Assembly: GCA_016194745.1 (NCBI GenBank)
Contig: JACQBA010000011.1
Coordinates: 372,001 to 436,000 of the forward strand
Direction of reading: 5' to 3'
DNA: 64,000 nucleotides
Origin: Elusimicrobiota bacterium
Lineage (GTDB): Bacteria; Elusimicrobiota; Elusimicrobia; UBA1565; JACRDR01
Part shown: piece after piece, positions 33,181-41,232 of the stretch
Layout: each line of letters starts with the position of its first letter
Numbering within the stretch: position 1 is the stretch's first letter
Position numbers and translations under genes: made by a program
Notes under the pieces: model-generated
The model's input: the letters and a program-made list of their open reading frames with translations, nothing else
Databases searched by the model: none
What the model was told of the DNA's origin: nothing

Positions 33181-34051
33181 CGTATGCCTGCGACGCTCGC
33201 CGCTGATACTCGCGATACTTGGAGTCGAAGTCGTAGGTTTCGGCGTACCGGGGCTTGCCCGTCAGCAAGTAGCGCCAATGCCAGGGGGAAGGGACGGACA
33301 CTGCGCCGCCGGCGCGCTCGCGCATGTGCTGACGCGCGGCGGGCAGCACTCCGTCGTAGTCCTCCTGCCTGTCCCGGATGTCGGCATCGAGCGTATTGAG
33401 GTTTCGCGCGATCCCGGTCAGGCTCGTCTTGACGTCGGCCAACGGCTCCTTGAGTACGAGGCTCTTTCCCGGCCCTTGGCCCTGGAGAAATGCGGCAAGA
33501 CCTTCCAGGCCGGCCAGGCGGCTCTGCTCCTGATCTAGCCTAGAGACTAGGTCGTCCCCGTCTCGCTGCGCCGCGGCGGACCGGCCGGAAAGACGAAAGA
33601 GCTGCATCTGCAACCGGCTTAGATGCGTCAGATCCGGCGTCGGGACTCCGCTGCGCAGGAATCCGCCGGGATCAAAGTACGACTCGTCGTCCTGGACGCC
33701 GAAGAGGTTCCTCCACGCGTTCCACAGCGCCAGGCTGTCGGAGGCGATATGCCGGGCTTCCGTCTGCAGCGCCAGTGCGCGCGGCCTAAGGTCCTTGACG
33801 ACCATCTCCAACGCCTGGATATCGAACCTCGGTGCATACGAAGGATCGATGGGGACGGCATTGATCGGCTTGGCGGCGTCTGATGGAGAGCGAAGATCGA
33901 CCGGCGTCGGCGCGCCCGGGGGAGTGAATACCGTCACCAGCTGCGGCGCCAGCGTCTGGAGCAAGAGCAAGAACAAAATGGAGGCGATCGCCAAGCCGGC
34001 CGCAATATGGATGCCGTGCGATTCATGGGTTCCGTGGCCGTAGGTTCTCAT
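33164..34051 (-). CDS. single-span membrane protein with coiled coil, unknown
   Basis: A 295-residue protein. N-terminal HGTHESHGIHI is His-rich, followed by one membrane segment (IAAGLAIASILFLLLLQTLA). The remainder is periplasmic, with a coiled-coil region near residues 130-240 and a C-terminal Trp/Tyr-rich stretch. ATG 34051 follows CAGGAG. No family recognised. It shares a divergent promoter region with the universal stress protein gene. Confidence 0.65.
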   Translation of the reverse strand: MRTYGHGTHESHGIHIAAGLAIASILFLLLLQTLAPQLVTVFTPPGAPTPVDLRSPSDAAKPINAVPIDPSYAPRFDIQALEMVVKDLRPRALALQTEARHIASDSLALWNAWRNLFGVQDDESYFDPGGFLRSGVPTPDLTHLSRLQMQLFRLSGRSAAAQRDGDDLVSRLDQEQSRLAGLEGLAAFLQGQGPGKSLVLKEPLADVKTSLTGIARNLNTLDADIRDRQEDYDGVLPAARQHMRERAGGAVSVPSPWHWRYLLTGKPRYAETYDFDSKYREYQRRASQAYERRRP

Positions 34052-34089
34052 AACGATTCTCCTGAGTGCGACGCCGCAATCACGAGAGG

Positions 34090-34105
34090 CGCAACGCATC
34101 GGCCA
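34090..34105 (-). promoter_or_regulatory. sigma-54-type promoter of the membrane-protein gene
   Basis: Minus strand TGGCCGATGCGTTGCG, an excellent match. Predicted start near 34079, 28 nt before the ATG. Confidence 0.7.
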
Positions 34106-34122
34106 GCCACGGTCCACCACCC

Positions 34123-34138
34123 GGGCTGATTCGTTGCT
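34123..34138 (+). promoter_or_regulatory. sigma-54-type promoter of the USP-HPF-EEP operon
   Basis: GGGCTGATTCGTTGCT. Predicted start near 34149, a 14-nt leader with GTGAGG. Confidence 0.65.
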
Positions 34139-34162
34139 ACTCTGCCGGGCGTGAGGCATGCC

Positions 34163-35086
34163 ATGAAACCGAGATTCCCTCCAAAGAGCATACTGGTGCC
34201 GATGGATGACTCCGGGCCTTCGCAAGCCGCCGCCCGGACCGCGAAGGCGCTGGCGCGGACCTTCGGCAGCGTGCTCCATCTAGTGCATGTGCAGGCGGAT
34301 TTTGAGGCGCCGGTGCCAATCGGGTCTCAAGGCTCCGAGGTGATGGTTCGGCTTTCCGCCCGTCAGACCAACGAAATCCGGGTCCGCCAGGAAAAGAATT
34401 TCCTGCGCGCCGAGGCCGGCTTTCCAAGGGATCGGCTCTGGCGGCGGACCCTGACGGGCTGGCCCGAGGAAAGAGTTCCGGAGTTGGCCGCGCGGCATGT
34501 CGCCGATCTCGTCGTAATGGGCACGCATGGATATTCGGGCTTCAGCCGCGTCCTGTGGGGGTCGGTGGCGGAGGCGGTCATCCGGCGTTCGCGAGTGCCC
34601 GTGCTGGCGGTGCACGAGCGTCTTCACGTGTCCCGACCGCCGCGGATCCTCGTTCCGTGCAATCTGACTCCCTATGCGGATGCCGCGCTTGTCTACGCAG
34701 TCGATTTTGCGCGCGCCTTGGGCGCGAAGGTTTGCGTCCTTTGCGTCACCCGCGCCGAGGCGGGCTGGACGGACTTCACGACACGGATGCTGGAATGCCA
34801 TCTTCGCAAGGTGATGGGACCGGATTTGGCCGGCGTCGAGACGAGAGTCCGGGGCGGAGACCCGCGCAGCGTCATCTTGGAGGAGGCTGCCAGGGAGCCG
34901 TTCGATCTAATCGCCCTATCGGCTCACAGGCATCGCTTCCTTCAGGATTTCCGTCTTGGTTCCGTGGCCAACACCGTACTGCGATATTCGAAGGCATCCG
35001 TCCTGGCGGTCCCGTCTCAGCAGCCGCACGCCGCGGCGCCCAGGTCGACGTTTCCGCCGAAATGGCTCACCAACAAGATCTACTGA
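34163..35086 (+). CDS. tandem universal stress protein
   Basis: A 307-residue protein made of two UspA domains (about 6-150 and 160-300). Domain 1 has the ATP-binding G-x2-G-x9-G-S motif (MGTHGYSGFSRVLWGSVAE). Domain 2 (SAHRHRFLQDFRLGSVANTV) lacks the first glycines and is probably non-binding. I start at ATG 34163; a GTG at 34151 is also in frame. It leads an operon with a ribosome hibernation factor and a nuclease/phosphatase-family protein, so it fits stationary-phase survival. Confidence 0.93.
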   Translation: MKPRFPPKSILVPMDDSGPSQAAARTAKALARTFGSVLHLVHVQADFEAPVPIGSQGSEVMVRLSARQTNEIRVRQEKNFLRAEAGFPRDRLWRRTLTGWPEERVPELAARHVADLVVMGTHGYSGFSRVLWGSVAEAVIRRSRVPVLAVHERLHVSRPPRILVPCNLTPYADAALVYAVDFARALGAKVCVLCVTRAEAGWTDFTTRMLECHLRKVMGPDLAGVETRVRGGDPRSVILEEAAREPFDLIALSAHRHRFLQDFRLGSVANTVLRYSKASVLAVPSQQPHAAAPRSTFPPKWLTNKIY

Positions 35087-35100
35087 CGAAAGGAGGACTC

Positions 35101-35400
35101 ATGCAGGCGCATGTTCAAGTCACCGCGAGAGGGTTCGAGCTGCGCCGCTCTTTGCGAGAGCGCATCGAAATGAAGGCCGGTGCATTGGGGCGTTTTGACG
35201 GTCGCATCACCGCCTGCCGCGTGGTGGTGGAATCGCCCAACCATCATCATCGGAAGGGGCGCGTCTTCCGCGTGCGAATCAACGTCGGAACCGGGTGTGG
35301 CTTGATCGTCATGGAGCGGGAATCGAGCGCGGGCCCGGAGTCGGCGATAGAGAAGGCCTTCGACGCGACGGCACGCCGATTGGAGGACCGCCCCAAATAG
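35101..35400 (+). CDS. ribosome hibernation factor, HPF/RaiA family (short form)
   Basis: A 99-residue protein: HVQVTARGFELRRSLRERIE, a central CRVVVESPNHHHRKGRVFRV and a C-terminal AIEKAFDATARRLEDR, which form the beta-alpha-beta-beta-beta-alpha of the family. It binds the ribosome decoding centre under starvation. The short form lacks the long-HPF C-terminal dimerisation domain. AAGGAGGACTC precedes the ATG. Its placement 14 nt after a universal stress gene supports a dormancy role. Confidence 0.88.
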   Translation: MQAHVQVTARGFELRRSLRERIEMKAGALGRFDGRITACRVVVESPNHHHRKGRVFRVRINVGTGCGLIVMERESSAGPESAIEKAFDATARRLEDRPK

Positions 35401-35413
35401 GAGGGACGCTCGC

Positions 35414-36139
35414 GTGTCCGACGGGTTTCGAGTTCTTACCTACAACATTCACAAATGCGTCGGCGGGCTCGACCGGCGTTACGACCCGGAGCGGGTGTCG
35501 CTCGCGATCTCTCATTTCGTGCCTGACATCGTGTTCCTGCAGGAGGTCGCGGCAGCCCTGGAGGATCAGGCGGGAGTGGTCGCGCAGAAGCTCGGGCTCC
35601 GCCATCGCATCTTCGTCCCGCACGTCCCTCGACGCGGCGGCGGACACTACGGGAATGCGATCCTGAGCCGGCATCCGATCCGCTCCGCGGAGCATATCGA
35701 TCTGACGATCCCGCCCAAGAAGCGCCGCGGGGTATTGCATGCTCGCATCCGCATTCGCTCGAAGGACGGCTCGTCGCGGACGCTCCATGCCTACAACCTT
35801 CATCTGGGGCTTTCCGGCATCGAGCGGCGGATCCAATTGCGCCGGTTCGTTGAGAGCCGTCCTTTCGCCCATCTGCACGCGCGCACCCCCATCGTCCTTG
35901 GGGGCGATTTCAACGACGTGTGGGGAACCTTGGGCAAGGCCGTACTCATTCCCGCCGGGTTCCACGGGACTCACGCACGGCTTCCAACGTTTCCGTCGTT
36001 CGCCCCGGTGCGGGCGCTCGATGCCATCTATCTTCGTGGGGACTTGTCCTTTCGGGAAGTCCATCGTGGCGATACCGAGCTGGCAAAGCGCGCCTCCGAC
36101 CACCGTCCGGTGATCGCGGACATCGCCTTCCGCGCCTAG
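35414..36139 (+). CDS. endonuclease/exonuclease/phosphatase (EEP) family protein
   Basis: A 241-residue protein with the EEP fold: FRVLTYNIHKCVGGLD, FLQEVAAALE, GGHYGNAILSRHPI, HAYNLHLG, LGGDFNDVW and the final SDHRPVIADI. All expected catalytic motifs (Glu, Asp, Asn, His) are present. The family includes DNases, sphingomyelinases and phosphatases; substrate unknown. It begins at GTG 35414 with GGAGGG upstream, third in the USP-HPF operon. Confidence 0.88.
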   Translation: MSDGFRVLTYNIHKCVGGLDRRYDPERVSLAISHFVPDIVFLQEVAAALEDQAGVVAQKLGLRHRIFVPHVPRRGGGHYGNAILSRHPIRSAEHIDLTIPPKKRRGVLHARIRIRSKDGSSRTLHAYNLHLGLSGIERRIQLRRFVESRPFAHLHARTPIVLGGDFNDVWGTLGKAVLIPAGFHGTHARLPTFPSFAPVRALDAIYLRGDLSFREVHRGDTELAKRASDHRPVIADIAFRA

Positions 36140-36148
36140 CGCGGCGCT

Positions 36149-37051
36149 TTAGGCGCTGCCGAGCCCCGGCCAAAGCGCGAGCGTCGGCGGCTGCTCGGCC
36201 CGCGTCTGAGGGTCCTCTAGAGCCGCATGGACCACGTTCCCGGGCTCCGCGGGAATGCAGAGGATCGGCGTCGGGCAGCGCCGCAGAACTCTTTCGGCCG
36301 TGGTGCCAAGCAGTCGTTCGGCGAATCGTCCCCGGGCGTGCGAGGCGAGCGCAACCATGTCGTAGCCTCCCGCGGCCTCCGCAATGATCGACGCCGGGTC
36401 GCCATGGCGGACGAACAGGAGCGGCCTCCGCTCCTGGATCGCCTTGGGAAGACAACGGACAAGGGCCTCGAACGCCTCGTCCAGGAGAGCCTTGGAGTAC
36501 GGCCCGTCCGGGACAAACAGTGCGTCCAATCGCGCGGACAGGAGTTCCGCGAACTTCGCGGCTCCGACGATGGCGTTGAGCGAGTAGCGCTTGAAGTTGA
36601 TCGGGGCCAGGATCGAGTTGCAGCGCTCGAGCTCGGACCGTACGGTGACCACGGGAACCGGAGAGCGTCGAAGGACGCCTTCGGCGACCGAGCCCAGGAG
36701 AGCCCGTCTTAGACCTTTCCGTCCGTGGGTGCCCATGACGATCATGTCCGCCTTACGGGCCTTCGCCAAGGAGAGGATGCCTCGAACGGCTTGGTCCTCG
36801 ATCACCGCCACGCGCACCTCCTTCCCGATCATCTTCCGGATGCCGGCCCGGAAGGACGCGTCGAGATCGGGCGTGAGCGGCTGAGGGGGAAGCGCGGAGT
36901 CGACGTTCATCGGAGTCTCGTAGACATATACAGCCTCCAGCTCTGCGCAGAGGGCCCGCCCCAAAGTCGAGGCGGTCTTCCATGCGTCGAATCCTTGCTT
37001 GGAAAAGTCGACCGGCACCAGAATCTTCTTGGGCGGCAGATTGATAGTCAT
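36149..37051 (-). CDS. tandem universal stress protein
   Basis: A 300-residue protein with two UspA domains. Domain 1: MTINLPPKKILVPVDFSKQG start, with MGTHGRKGLRRALLGSVAEG as a complete ATP motif. Domain 2: ASHARGRFAERLLGTTAER lacks the full motif. ATG 37051 has GGAGGG upstream. It has its own -24/-12 promoter and ends against the convergent EEP gene. Confidence 0.93.
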   Translation of the reverse strand: MTINLPPKKILVPVDFSKQGFDAWKTASTLGRALCAELEAVYVYETPMNVDSALPPQPLTPDLDASFRAGIRKMIGKEVRVAVIEDQAVRGILSLAKARKADMIVMGTHGRKGLRRALLGSVAEGVLRRSPVPVVTVRSELERCNSILAPINFKRYSLNAIVGAAKFAELLSARLDALFVPDGPYSKALLDEAFEALVRCLPKAIQERRPLLFVRHGDPASIIAEAAGGYDMVALASHARGRFAERLLGTTAERVLRRCPTPILCIPAEPGNVVHAALEDPQTRAEQPPTLALWPGLGSA

Positions 37052-37077
37052 GGCGATAACCCTCCGACTGGACGATG

Positions 37078-37093
37078 CGCAACACTCCGGCCG
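37078..37093 (-). promoter_or_regulatory. sigma-54-type promoter of the minus-strand USP
   Basis: Minus strand CGGCCGGAGTGTTGCG. Predicted start near 37067, a 16-nt leader with GGAGGG. Confidence 0.65.
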
Positions 37094-37094
37094 G

Positions 37095-37110
37095 AGGCGA
37101 GTTCGTTGCT
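37095..37110 (+). promoter_or_regulatory. sigma-54-type promoter of the decayed cytochrome lipoprotein
   Basis: AGGCGAGTTCGTTGCT; only one base separates it from the opposite promoter at 37078-37093. Predicted start near 37121. The promoter looks intact although the gene behind it is broken. Confidence 0.6.
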
Positions 37111-37158
37111 GCGCGTAACGGACGGAGGGCGACCCGACTGAAATGTCCAGGAATCGGG

Positions 37159-37510
37159 GTGATTCGAATTGCCGCATTGGCAGCGGTCGCCGTCGCCGCG
37201 GTCGTCGGCTGCGCAAGAATCCGCGTATCCGGATAGCAGGAGCCGTCGCATAGGAACGGGCTCGCGAGGACTCCGGAAGGGGAGAGCTTCGCGGTCGACG
37301 CCTCGAGTCGTCCCGCCCGACGTCGTCCCGAGGATTACTTGCCGCGCGAGCTCACGGAGGCGCAGAAGGAAGCCCTGTATTACAGTGATCTAGGGCCGGA
37401 TTCGTTCGACGTGTCGTCCTATCCGGCGGTCCAGAAGTACAACCATTCCCTCTGTTCAACAGCGTGTTAACAATGCCATTAGCAGTCGAGGTCAAGCAAA
37501 GGTTTCGACC
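37159..37510 (+). pseudogene. decayed c-type cytochrome lipoprotein
   Basis: A single reading frame from GTG 37159 begins with a lipoprotein signal (MIRIAALAAVAVAAVVGC), is stopped by TAG at 37234-37236, then continues in the same frame to YYSDLGPDSFDVSSYP, closely matching YYDLGPESIDVSKYP of the cytochrome at 30487. The heme site reads C-stop-Q-C-H (TGT TAA CAA TGC CAT), followed directly by a TAG. So three in-frame stops, one inside the CxxCH motif. The stretch to the USP gene at 37631 otherwise holds a small inverted repeat (37544-37560) and a promoter. Confidence 0.75.
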
Positions 37511-37586
37511 TCTGATCGACGAACGGCTTCGGAGGCTCCAAAGCGGCGACCAGCCGCTGATCTTGAGGGGCGAACAATGACAGCAG

Positions 37587-37602
37587 CGGCTACTTTGTTG
37601 CA
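37587..37602 (+). promoter_or_regulatory. sigma-54-type promoter of the USP/LDH/MatC operon
   Basis: CGGCTACTTTGTTGCA. Predicted start near 37613, an 18-nt leader with AAGGAGG. Confidence 0.65.
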
Positions 37603-37630
37603 AGCAGAGAAGACGTACAAGGAGGTTGCC

Positions 37631-38509
37631 ATGATCAGATTTCCGCCGAAGAAGGTGCTGGTGCCCATCGATCTCTCCGAGATCTCGTGGACCACGCTCC
37701 GATACGCACGTGCCTTCTCCGAGCGATTCGGCGCTACCGTCGAAGCCGTCTATGTCGCCGGAGCGCTGCCGTCCGTCAGCGGCGGCTTTTACACCCCTCC
37801 ATTGGATAAACGCGTGCGTTCCTCCGTGACGAGCTACGTTCGTTCCCGCCTTGGCTTCGATTGTCCCGTGCGGATCGTTCGCGGCGACCCGATGGAGGAA
37901 GTGCTGGGCGTGATCGACGCTAGGCGTCCGGACTTGGTCGTTTTGGGCGGGCATCGCTACAGCGCCTGGGAGCGCTTTCTCACCGGTTCCGTTGGGGAGA
38001 CGGTCGTGCGGAACGCGCCGGTACCGATCTTGACGCTCGCGGCGCGCCCGCGTCCCATCCGGAGCATTCTGGCGCCGGTCAACTTCACGGAATATGGGCA
38101 GGGAGGACTCCTGTTCGCAGCGGAGGTGGCTTCCGCGTTCGACGCGCGCGTGTGCGCGTTCCACGTGGTCTGCTCGCCGCAGGAATGTCCGAATCCGCGC
38201 TTCGCGGTCAACAACATGATCGCGCACCTGCCGAAAGACCTCGCTACACGGTGCAGACCCGGCGCCGCGATCCATGAGGGGCGCGTCGCGGACGCTCTAT
38301 TGAAGGAGGCGCGCCGGCATGATCTGGTCGTCATGACTTCGCATCGGAAGTCGCGCGTCGGCGATTTTCTCAACGGAACGACCGCCGAGCAGGTCCTTCG
38401 CGAATGCGATGTGCCGGTACTTACCATACCAGTCGGCCTTACGGAGGTCGAAAAGGCCGCGCGTGCGTCAGGTAAGCGTTCCGTCGCAGCGACACAGGGG
38501 CTGGCATGA
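37631..38509 (+). CDS. tandem universal stress protein
   Basis: A 292-residue protein with two UspA domains. Start at ATG 37631 (AAGGAGG upstream); the longer in-frame reading would cross the promoter. Domain 1 carries GGHRYSAWERFLTGSVGE, domain 2 TSHRKSRVGDFLNGTTAEQ; both deviate from the G-x2-G-x9-G motif, so ATP binding is uncertain. It leads an operon with a small Cys protein, a damaged LDH and a MatC-type permease. Confidence 0.93.
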   Translation: MIRFPPKKVLVPIDLSEISWTTLRYARAFSERFGATVEAVYVAGALPSVSGGFYTPPLDKRVRSSVTSYVRSRLGFDCPVRIVRGDPMEEVLGVIDARRPDLVVLGGHRYSAWERFLTGSVGETVVRNAPVPILTLAARPRPIRSILAPVNFTEYGQGGLLFAAEVASAFDARVCAFHVVCSPQECPNPRFAVNNMIAHLPKDLATRCRPGAAIHEGRVADALLKEARRHDLVVMTSHRKSRVGDFLNGTTAEQVLRECDVPVLTIPVGLTEVEKAARASGKRSVAATQGLA

Positions 38510-38682
38510 AAACGCATACGAGAGAGTCAGTATGCTTCGACTGTCGTCTGCAGGAGCCGCATCTTCTGGGCGACGGTAGGATCGCGTTCCGATGCGTGAA
38601 GAAAGGACGCAGGCACATCGTGCCCGATTCGCGCATTCGGCAGCCCGCTTGCGGCGATTTCGAGCCGCTCGTGACCGGCTGA
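38506..38682 (+). CDS. 58-residue four-Cys protein, possible zinc site
   Basis: A small ORF coupled to the USP stop (ATGA). It has C-x2-C (VCFDCRL), then C (IAFRCVK) and C (QPACGD), spaced as in small zinc-ribbon-like proteins. No family is recognised. Its coding nature is supported by the tight overlap and the Cys pattern, not by homology. Confidence 0.55.
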   Translation: MKTHTRESVCFDCRLQEPHLLGDGRIAFRCVKKGRRHIVPDSRIRQPACGDFEPLVTG

Positions 38683-38692
38683 AGAGCCCCTG

Positions 38693-39228
38693 ATGGCTGC
38701 GATCGCGATCATTGGTGCCGGCCACGTCGGTTCGTCCGCGGCCTATTCGATCCTCACAGCATCCAGGGATATGTGCTTGGAGAGCATGGGGATTCCGAAT
38801 TCGTCGCGTGGAGCACCGTATTCGCTGGCGGCGTGAACGTGCGGAAATGGTCCGGCTATTCTTGGGAGGAGATAGACGCGCTCGAGAGGCGCGTTCGGAC
38901 TGCCGCTTATGAGATCATTAAACGCAAGAAAGCGACCTATTTTGCGATTGGGGCGGCAGTCTCCTCGGTATTGGATGCGGTACTTAACGATCGAGGCCGC
39001 GTCATCCCCATCAGCACGCCTTTGGAAGGACAGTACGGGCTGAGGGGCGTTTGTCTCTCTCTTCCGTGCGTTCTAGGCGCTAGGGGAATCGAGCGTGTCT
39101 TGGAGCCCGAGTTGGAGTCCGGAGAGCGGGAATCGTTGCGTAAATCCGGCGACGTCCTTCGGAACGCCATGGAGGGAGCATGGCAGTTTCGTACGTCGCC
39201 GTTGCGCTGCTTGGCGCCGTCCCTCTAG
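38693..39228 (+). pseudogene. L-lactate/malate dehydrogenase with large internal deletion and frameshift
   Basis: The N-terminal 22 codons give a normal NAD-binding start (AAIAIIGAGHVGSSAAYS). They then jump, in a different frame, to the catalytic block GYVLGEHGDSEFVAW (His of the proton relay) and the rest of the C-terminal domain. The junction is near 38755-38765. Missing are the remainder of the Rossmann fold, the substrate-gripping loop and the Asp of the relay (about 160 residues). It was presumably an LDH working with the downstream MatC-like permease. Either a real deletion or an assembly collapse. Confidence 0.8.
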
Positions 39229-40427
39229 CGGTCGTCATCGGCGCGGTATGCCGAGTCAACGTCGGCATCGTAGCGATGGTGTTCACCTGGCTCATCGGCG
39301 GTCTCGCCTTTGACGGATCGGTGCGGGACCTTCTCGCGGGGTTCCCGACGCCGCTATTCTTGACGCTGTTTTCTGTCACCTATTTCTTTGGATTGGCCAG
39401 GACGAACGGCACCATCGATCGGGTGACGCGACCGCTGGCCGCGGCACTTTCTAGAGGAAGGATGTCGTTGCCGCCCGCATTCTTCGCCATGGCGGCGGTG
39501 CTCTCGGCCGTCGGCGTCGGAAACATCGGAGCCGTCGCTCTGTTGGCGCCCCTGGGGATGACGGCCGCGGGGCGACCGGGGGGCAATCCGTTTCTCATGG
39601 CAATCTTGATCGTCATGGGAGCCAACGCCGGGGCTCTTTCGCCGATGGCCTTCAGCGGCATCGTATCGAACGGACTGGCGGCGAGGATAGGATTGACGAT
39701 GAATCCGTGGCGTGAGATCTTTCTGCCGAGTCTCGTCCTCCAGACCTTGATCGCTTCGGCATTCTATCTCGTCTTCGGACGGGCACGCGGGGAATCCGAG
39801 GCGGGCTGGGGAGTTCCCGGAGCGCCTAGGGAGACGTGGTCGCGTCGGCACTGGGGGACTCTGGCCGCCCTCGCGGCGCTGCCGATCGGATCGTCTCTTT
39901 TCGGTCTCGACATCGGCTTTTCGGCGCTCGCGCTCGCGTCCTTGTTGATCATCGGGGGTGCCGCCGAGCCTGATGCCGCCTTGCGGACCGTGCCGTGGGG
40001 CGCGATCCTGATGGTCTGCGGGATGAGCATGCTGATCTCTTCGGCCGAACGCGTCGGGGGCATGAATCTGCTCGCCGCGGGAGTGGCTCGGTTTGCCGGC
40101 CCAAGAAGCGCTGCCGGTGTTTTGGCCTTTTTCGCGGGACTAGCCTCCGTATATTCAAGTTCCTCCGGAGTCGTCATGCCCGCGTTGATACCCATGGTGC
40201 CCGGCTTGATCGCCCGGATGGACGGAGGCGACCCCGCGGCGCTCGTGACGGCGATCAATGTTGGAAGCCATATTGTGGACGTGAGCCCGTTGTCGACGTT
40301 GGGCGCGCTATGCGTGGCGAATGCGGCGCGGGACAAGGACGGACTATTTCGGCAGCTTTTCGTTTGCGGTCTCGCGTTAACGGCGGTGGGAGCGGCGGTG
40401 TGTCATCTTACCCTGGACCCGCGCTAG
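39180..40427 (+). CDS. MatC-like (dicarboxylate carrier) permease
   Basis: A 415-residue membrane protein with about 11-12 hydrophobic segments, GNIGAVALLAPLGMTAAGR, a central ILIVMGANAGALSPMAFSGI and a late GSHIVDVSPLSTLGALCVAN. This repeated pattern resembles the MatC/ArsB-like ion transporter superfamily for dicarboxylates. ATG 39180 has GGAGGG upstream and overlaps the 3' end of the LDH remnant. Substrate is inferred; lactate/malate would fit the neighbour. Confidence 0.75.
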   Translation: MAVSYVAVALLGAVPLAVVIGAVCRVNVGIVAMVFTWLIGGLAFDGSVRDLLAGFPTPLFLTLFSVTYFFGLARTNGTIDRVTRPLAAALSRGRMSLPPAFFAMAAVLSAVGVGNIGAVALLAPLGMTAAGRPGGNPFLMAILIVMGANAGALSPMAFSGIVSNGLAARIGLTMNPWREIFLPSLVLQTLIASAFYLVFGRARGESEAGWGVPGAPRETWSRRHWGTLAALAALPIGSSLFGLDIGFSALALASLLIIGGAAEPDAALRTVPWGAILMVCGMSMLISSAERVGGMNLLAAGVARFAGPRSAAGVLAFFAGLASVYSSSSGVVMPALIPMVPGLIARMDGGDPAALVTAINVGSHIVDVSPLSTLGALCVANAARDKDGLFRQLFVCGLALTAVGAAVCHLTLDPR

Positions 40428-40431
40428 CGAG

Positions 40432-41109
40432 TCAGCGGATACCGGCGGCTGCGACCCCGACGAGGTACCCGAGAGCGCAGGCGACCCCGCCGATCGTCAG
40501 CATCTCGAGCCCGGAGCGCATCCAGGAGCCGCGTACCAATTTGCCCTTGGCAGCGCCTAGCCCGAATAGAGCGAGCGTGGTAAAGACAATGGACGCTTTC
40601 ATGGCCGTTGCGATGGGTAATATCAGATAGGGAATCACGGGGATCGCGCCGCCGACGACGTAGGCCAGCCCCATCGCCACGGCCGACGTAGCCGGGGATT
40701 CGTGCCGGTCGGGAACGATACCCAGCTCCTTATGGGCCATGTCCTCGAGGAGGAGCGTCTTGTCGCTCATGAGTCGCCGCTCGATGATAGCGATCTCAGC
40801 TTCTTTGAACCCTCTTGCAGAGTACATCTCGCGGATCTCTTGACGCTCTCCCTCTGGATCACGTTCGATCGTTTCGGCCTCCTCCCGGAGAATTTGGTCT
40901 AGAAAATCCTTGGAGGCTTTCGAAGAAAGATACGCGCCCGCGGCCATGGAGAGCGATTCGACGGATACGATAACGAGTCCGGAAATCGCCACGATGGCCC
41001 CGCTTTGAGTCCCTGCCGCGATGCCGGTCAGCGCCCCGAGCGTCGAAATGAGTCCATCCTCGACGCCGAAGACCGTATTTCGGATGGTGTGGCGGATAAG
41101 CTCTCTCAC
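40432..41109 (-). CDS. VIT1/CCC1-family (iron/manganese) transporter
   Basis: A 225-residue protein with five predicted membrane segments. Residues 1-60 contain RNTVFGVEDGLISTLGALTG then a segment (IVAISGLVIVSVESLSMAAG); a cytosolic region with Glu-rich helices follows (EEAETIERDPEGERQEI), then three C-terminal segments. The GVEDGL and AAGAYLSSK motifs are typical of VIT/CCC1 transporters that move Fe2+ or Mn2+ out of the cytosol. Likely start is GTG 41109, giving a 2-nt leader from its -24/-12 promoter. Confidence 0.82.
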   Translation of the reverse strand: MRELIRHTIRNTVFGVEDGLISTLGALTGIAAGTQSGAIVAISGLVIVSVESLSMAAGAYLSSKASKDFLDQILREEAETIERDPEGERQEIREMYSARGFKEAEIAIIERRLMSDKTLLLEDMAHKELGIVPDRHESPATSAVAMGLAYVVGGAIPVIPYLILPIATAMKASIVFTTLALFGLGAAKGKLVRGSWMRSGLEMLTIGGVACALGYLVGVAAAGIR

Positions 41110-41121
41110 GTTCTGATGATA

Positions 41122-41137
41122 AGCAACAAAGCGTCCC
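41122..41137 (-). promoter_or_regulatory. sigma-54-type promoter of the VIT1-like gene
   Basis: Minus strand GGGACGCTTTGTTGCT (C4 is A). Predicted start near 41111. Together with 41138-41153 it forms a 10-bp perfect inverted repeat, GCAACAAAGC...GCTTTGTTGC. Confidence 0.55.
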
Positions 41138-41153
41138 AGGCAGCTTTGTTGCG
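41138..41153 (+). promoter_or_regulatory. sigma-54-type promoter, distal, upstream of the CBS gene
   Basis: AGGCAGCTTTGTTGCG. Predicted start near 41164, 69 nt before the ATG. It abuts the opposite-strand site. Confidence 0.55.
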
Positions 41154-41193
41154 TTACGAGGCTGTAGAGGCCGCGGCAATCCAGCCGCCCTGC

Positions 41194-41209
41194 AGGCGGT
41201 TTCGTTGCG
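41194..41209 (+). promoter_or_regulatory. sigma-54-type promoter, proximal, of the CBS gene
   Basis: AGGCGGTTTCGTTGCG. Predicted start near 41220, a 13-nt leader with AAAGGAGG. Confidence 0.65.
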
Positions 41210-41232
41210 CTGAGAAGGGAAAAGGAGGTGTT

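Noticed and set aside
37159-37510. Stop-codon recoding (pyrrolysine or suppressor) in the cytochrome remnant
   Set aside because: Both TAG and TAA interrupt it, and the heme motif itself contains a stop; decay is the simpler explanation, and other genes here use all stops normally.
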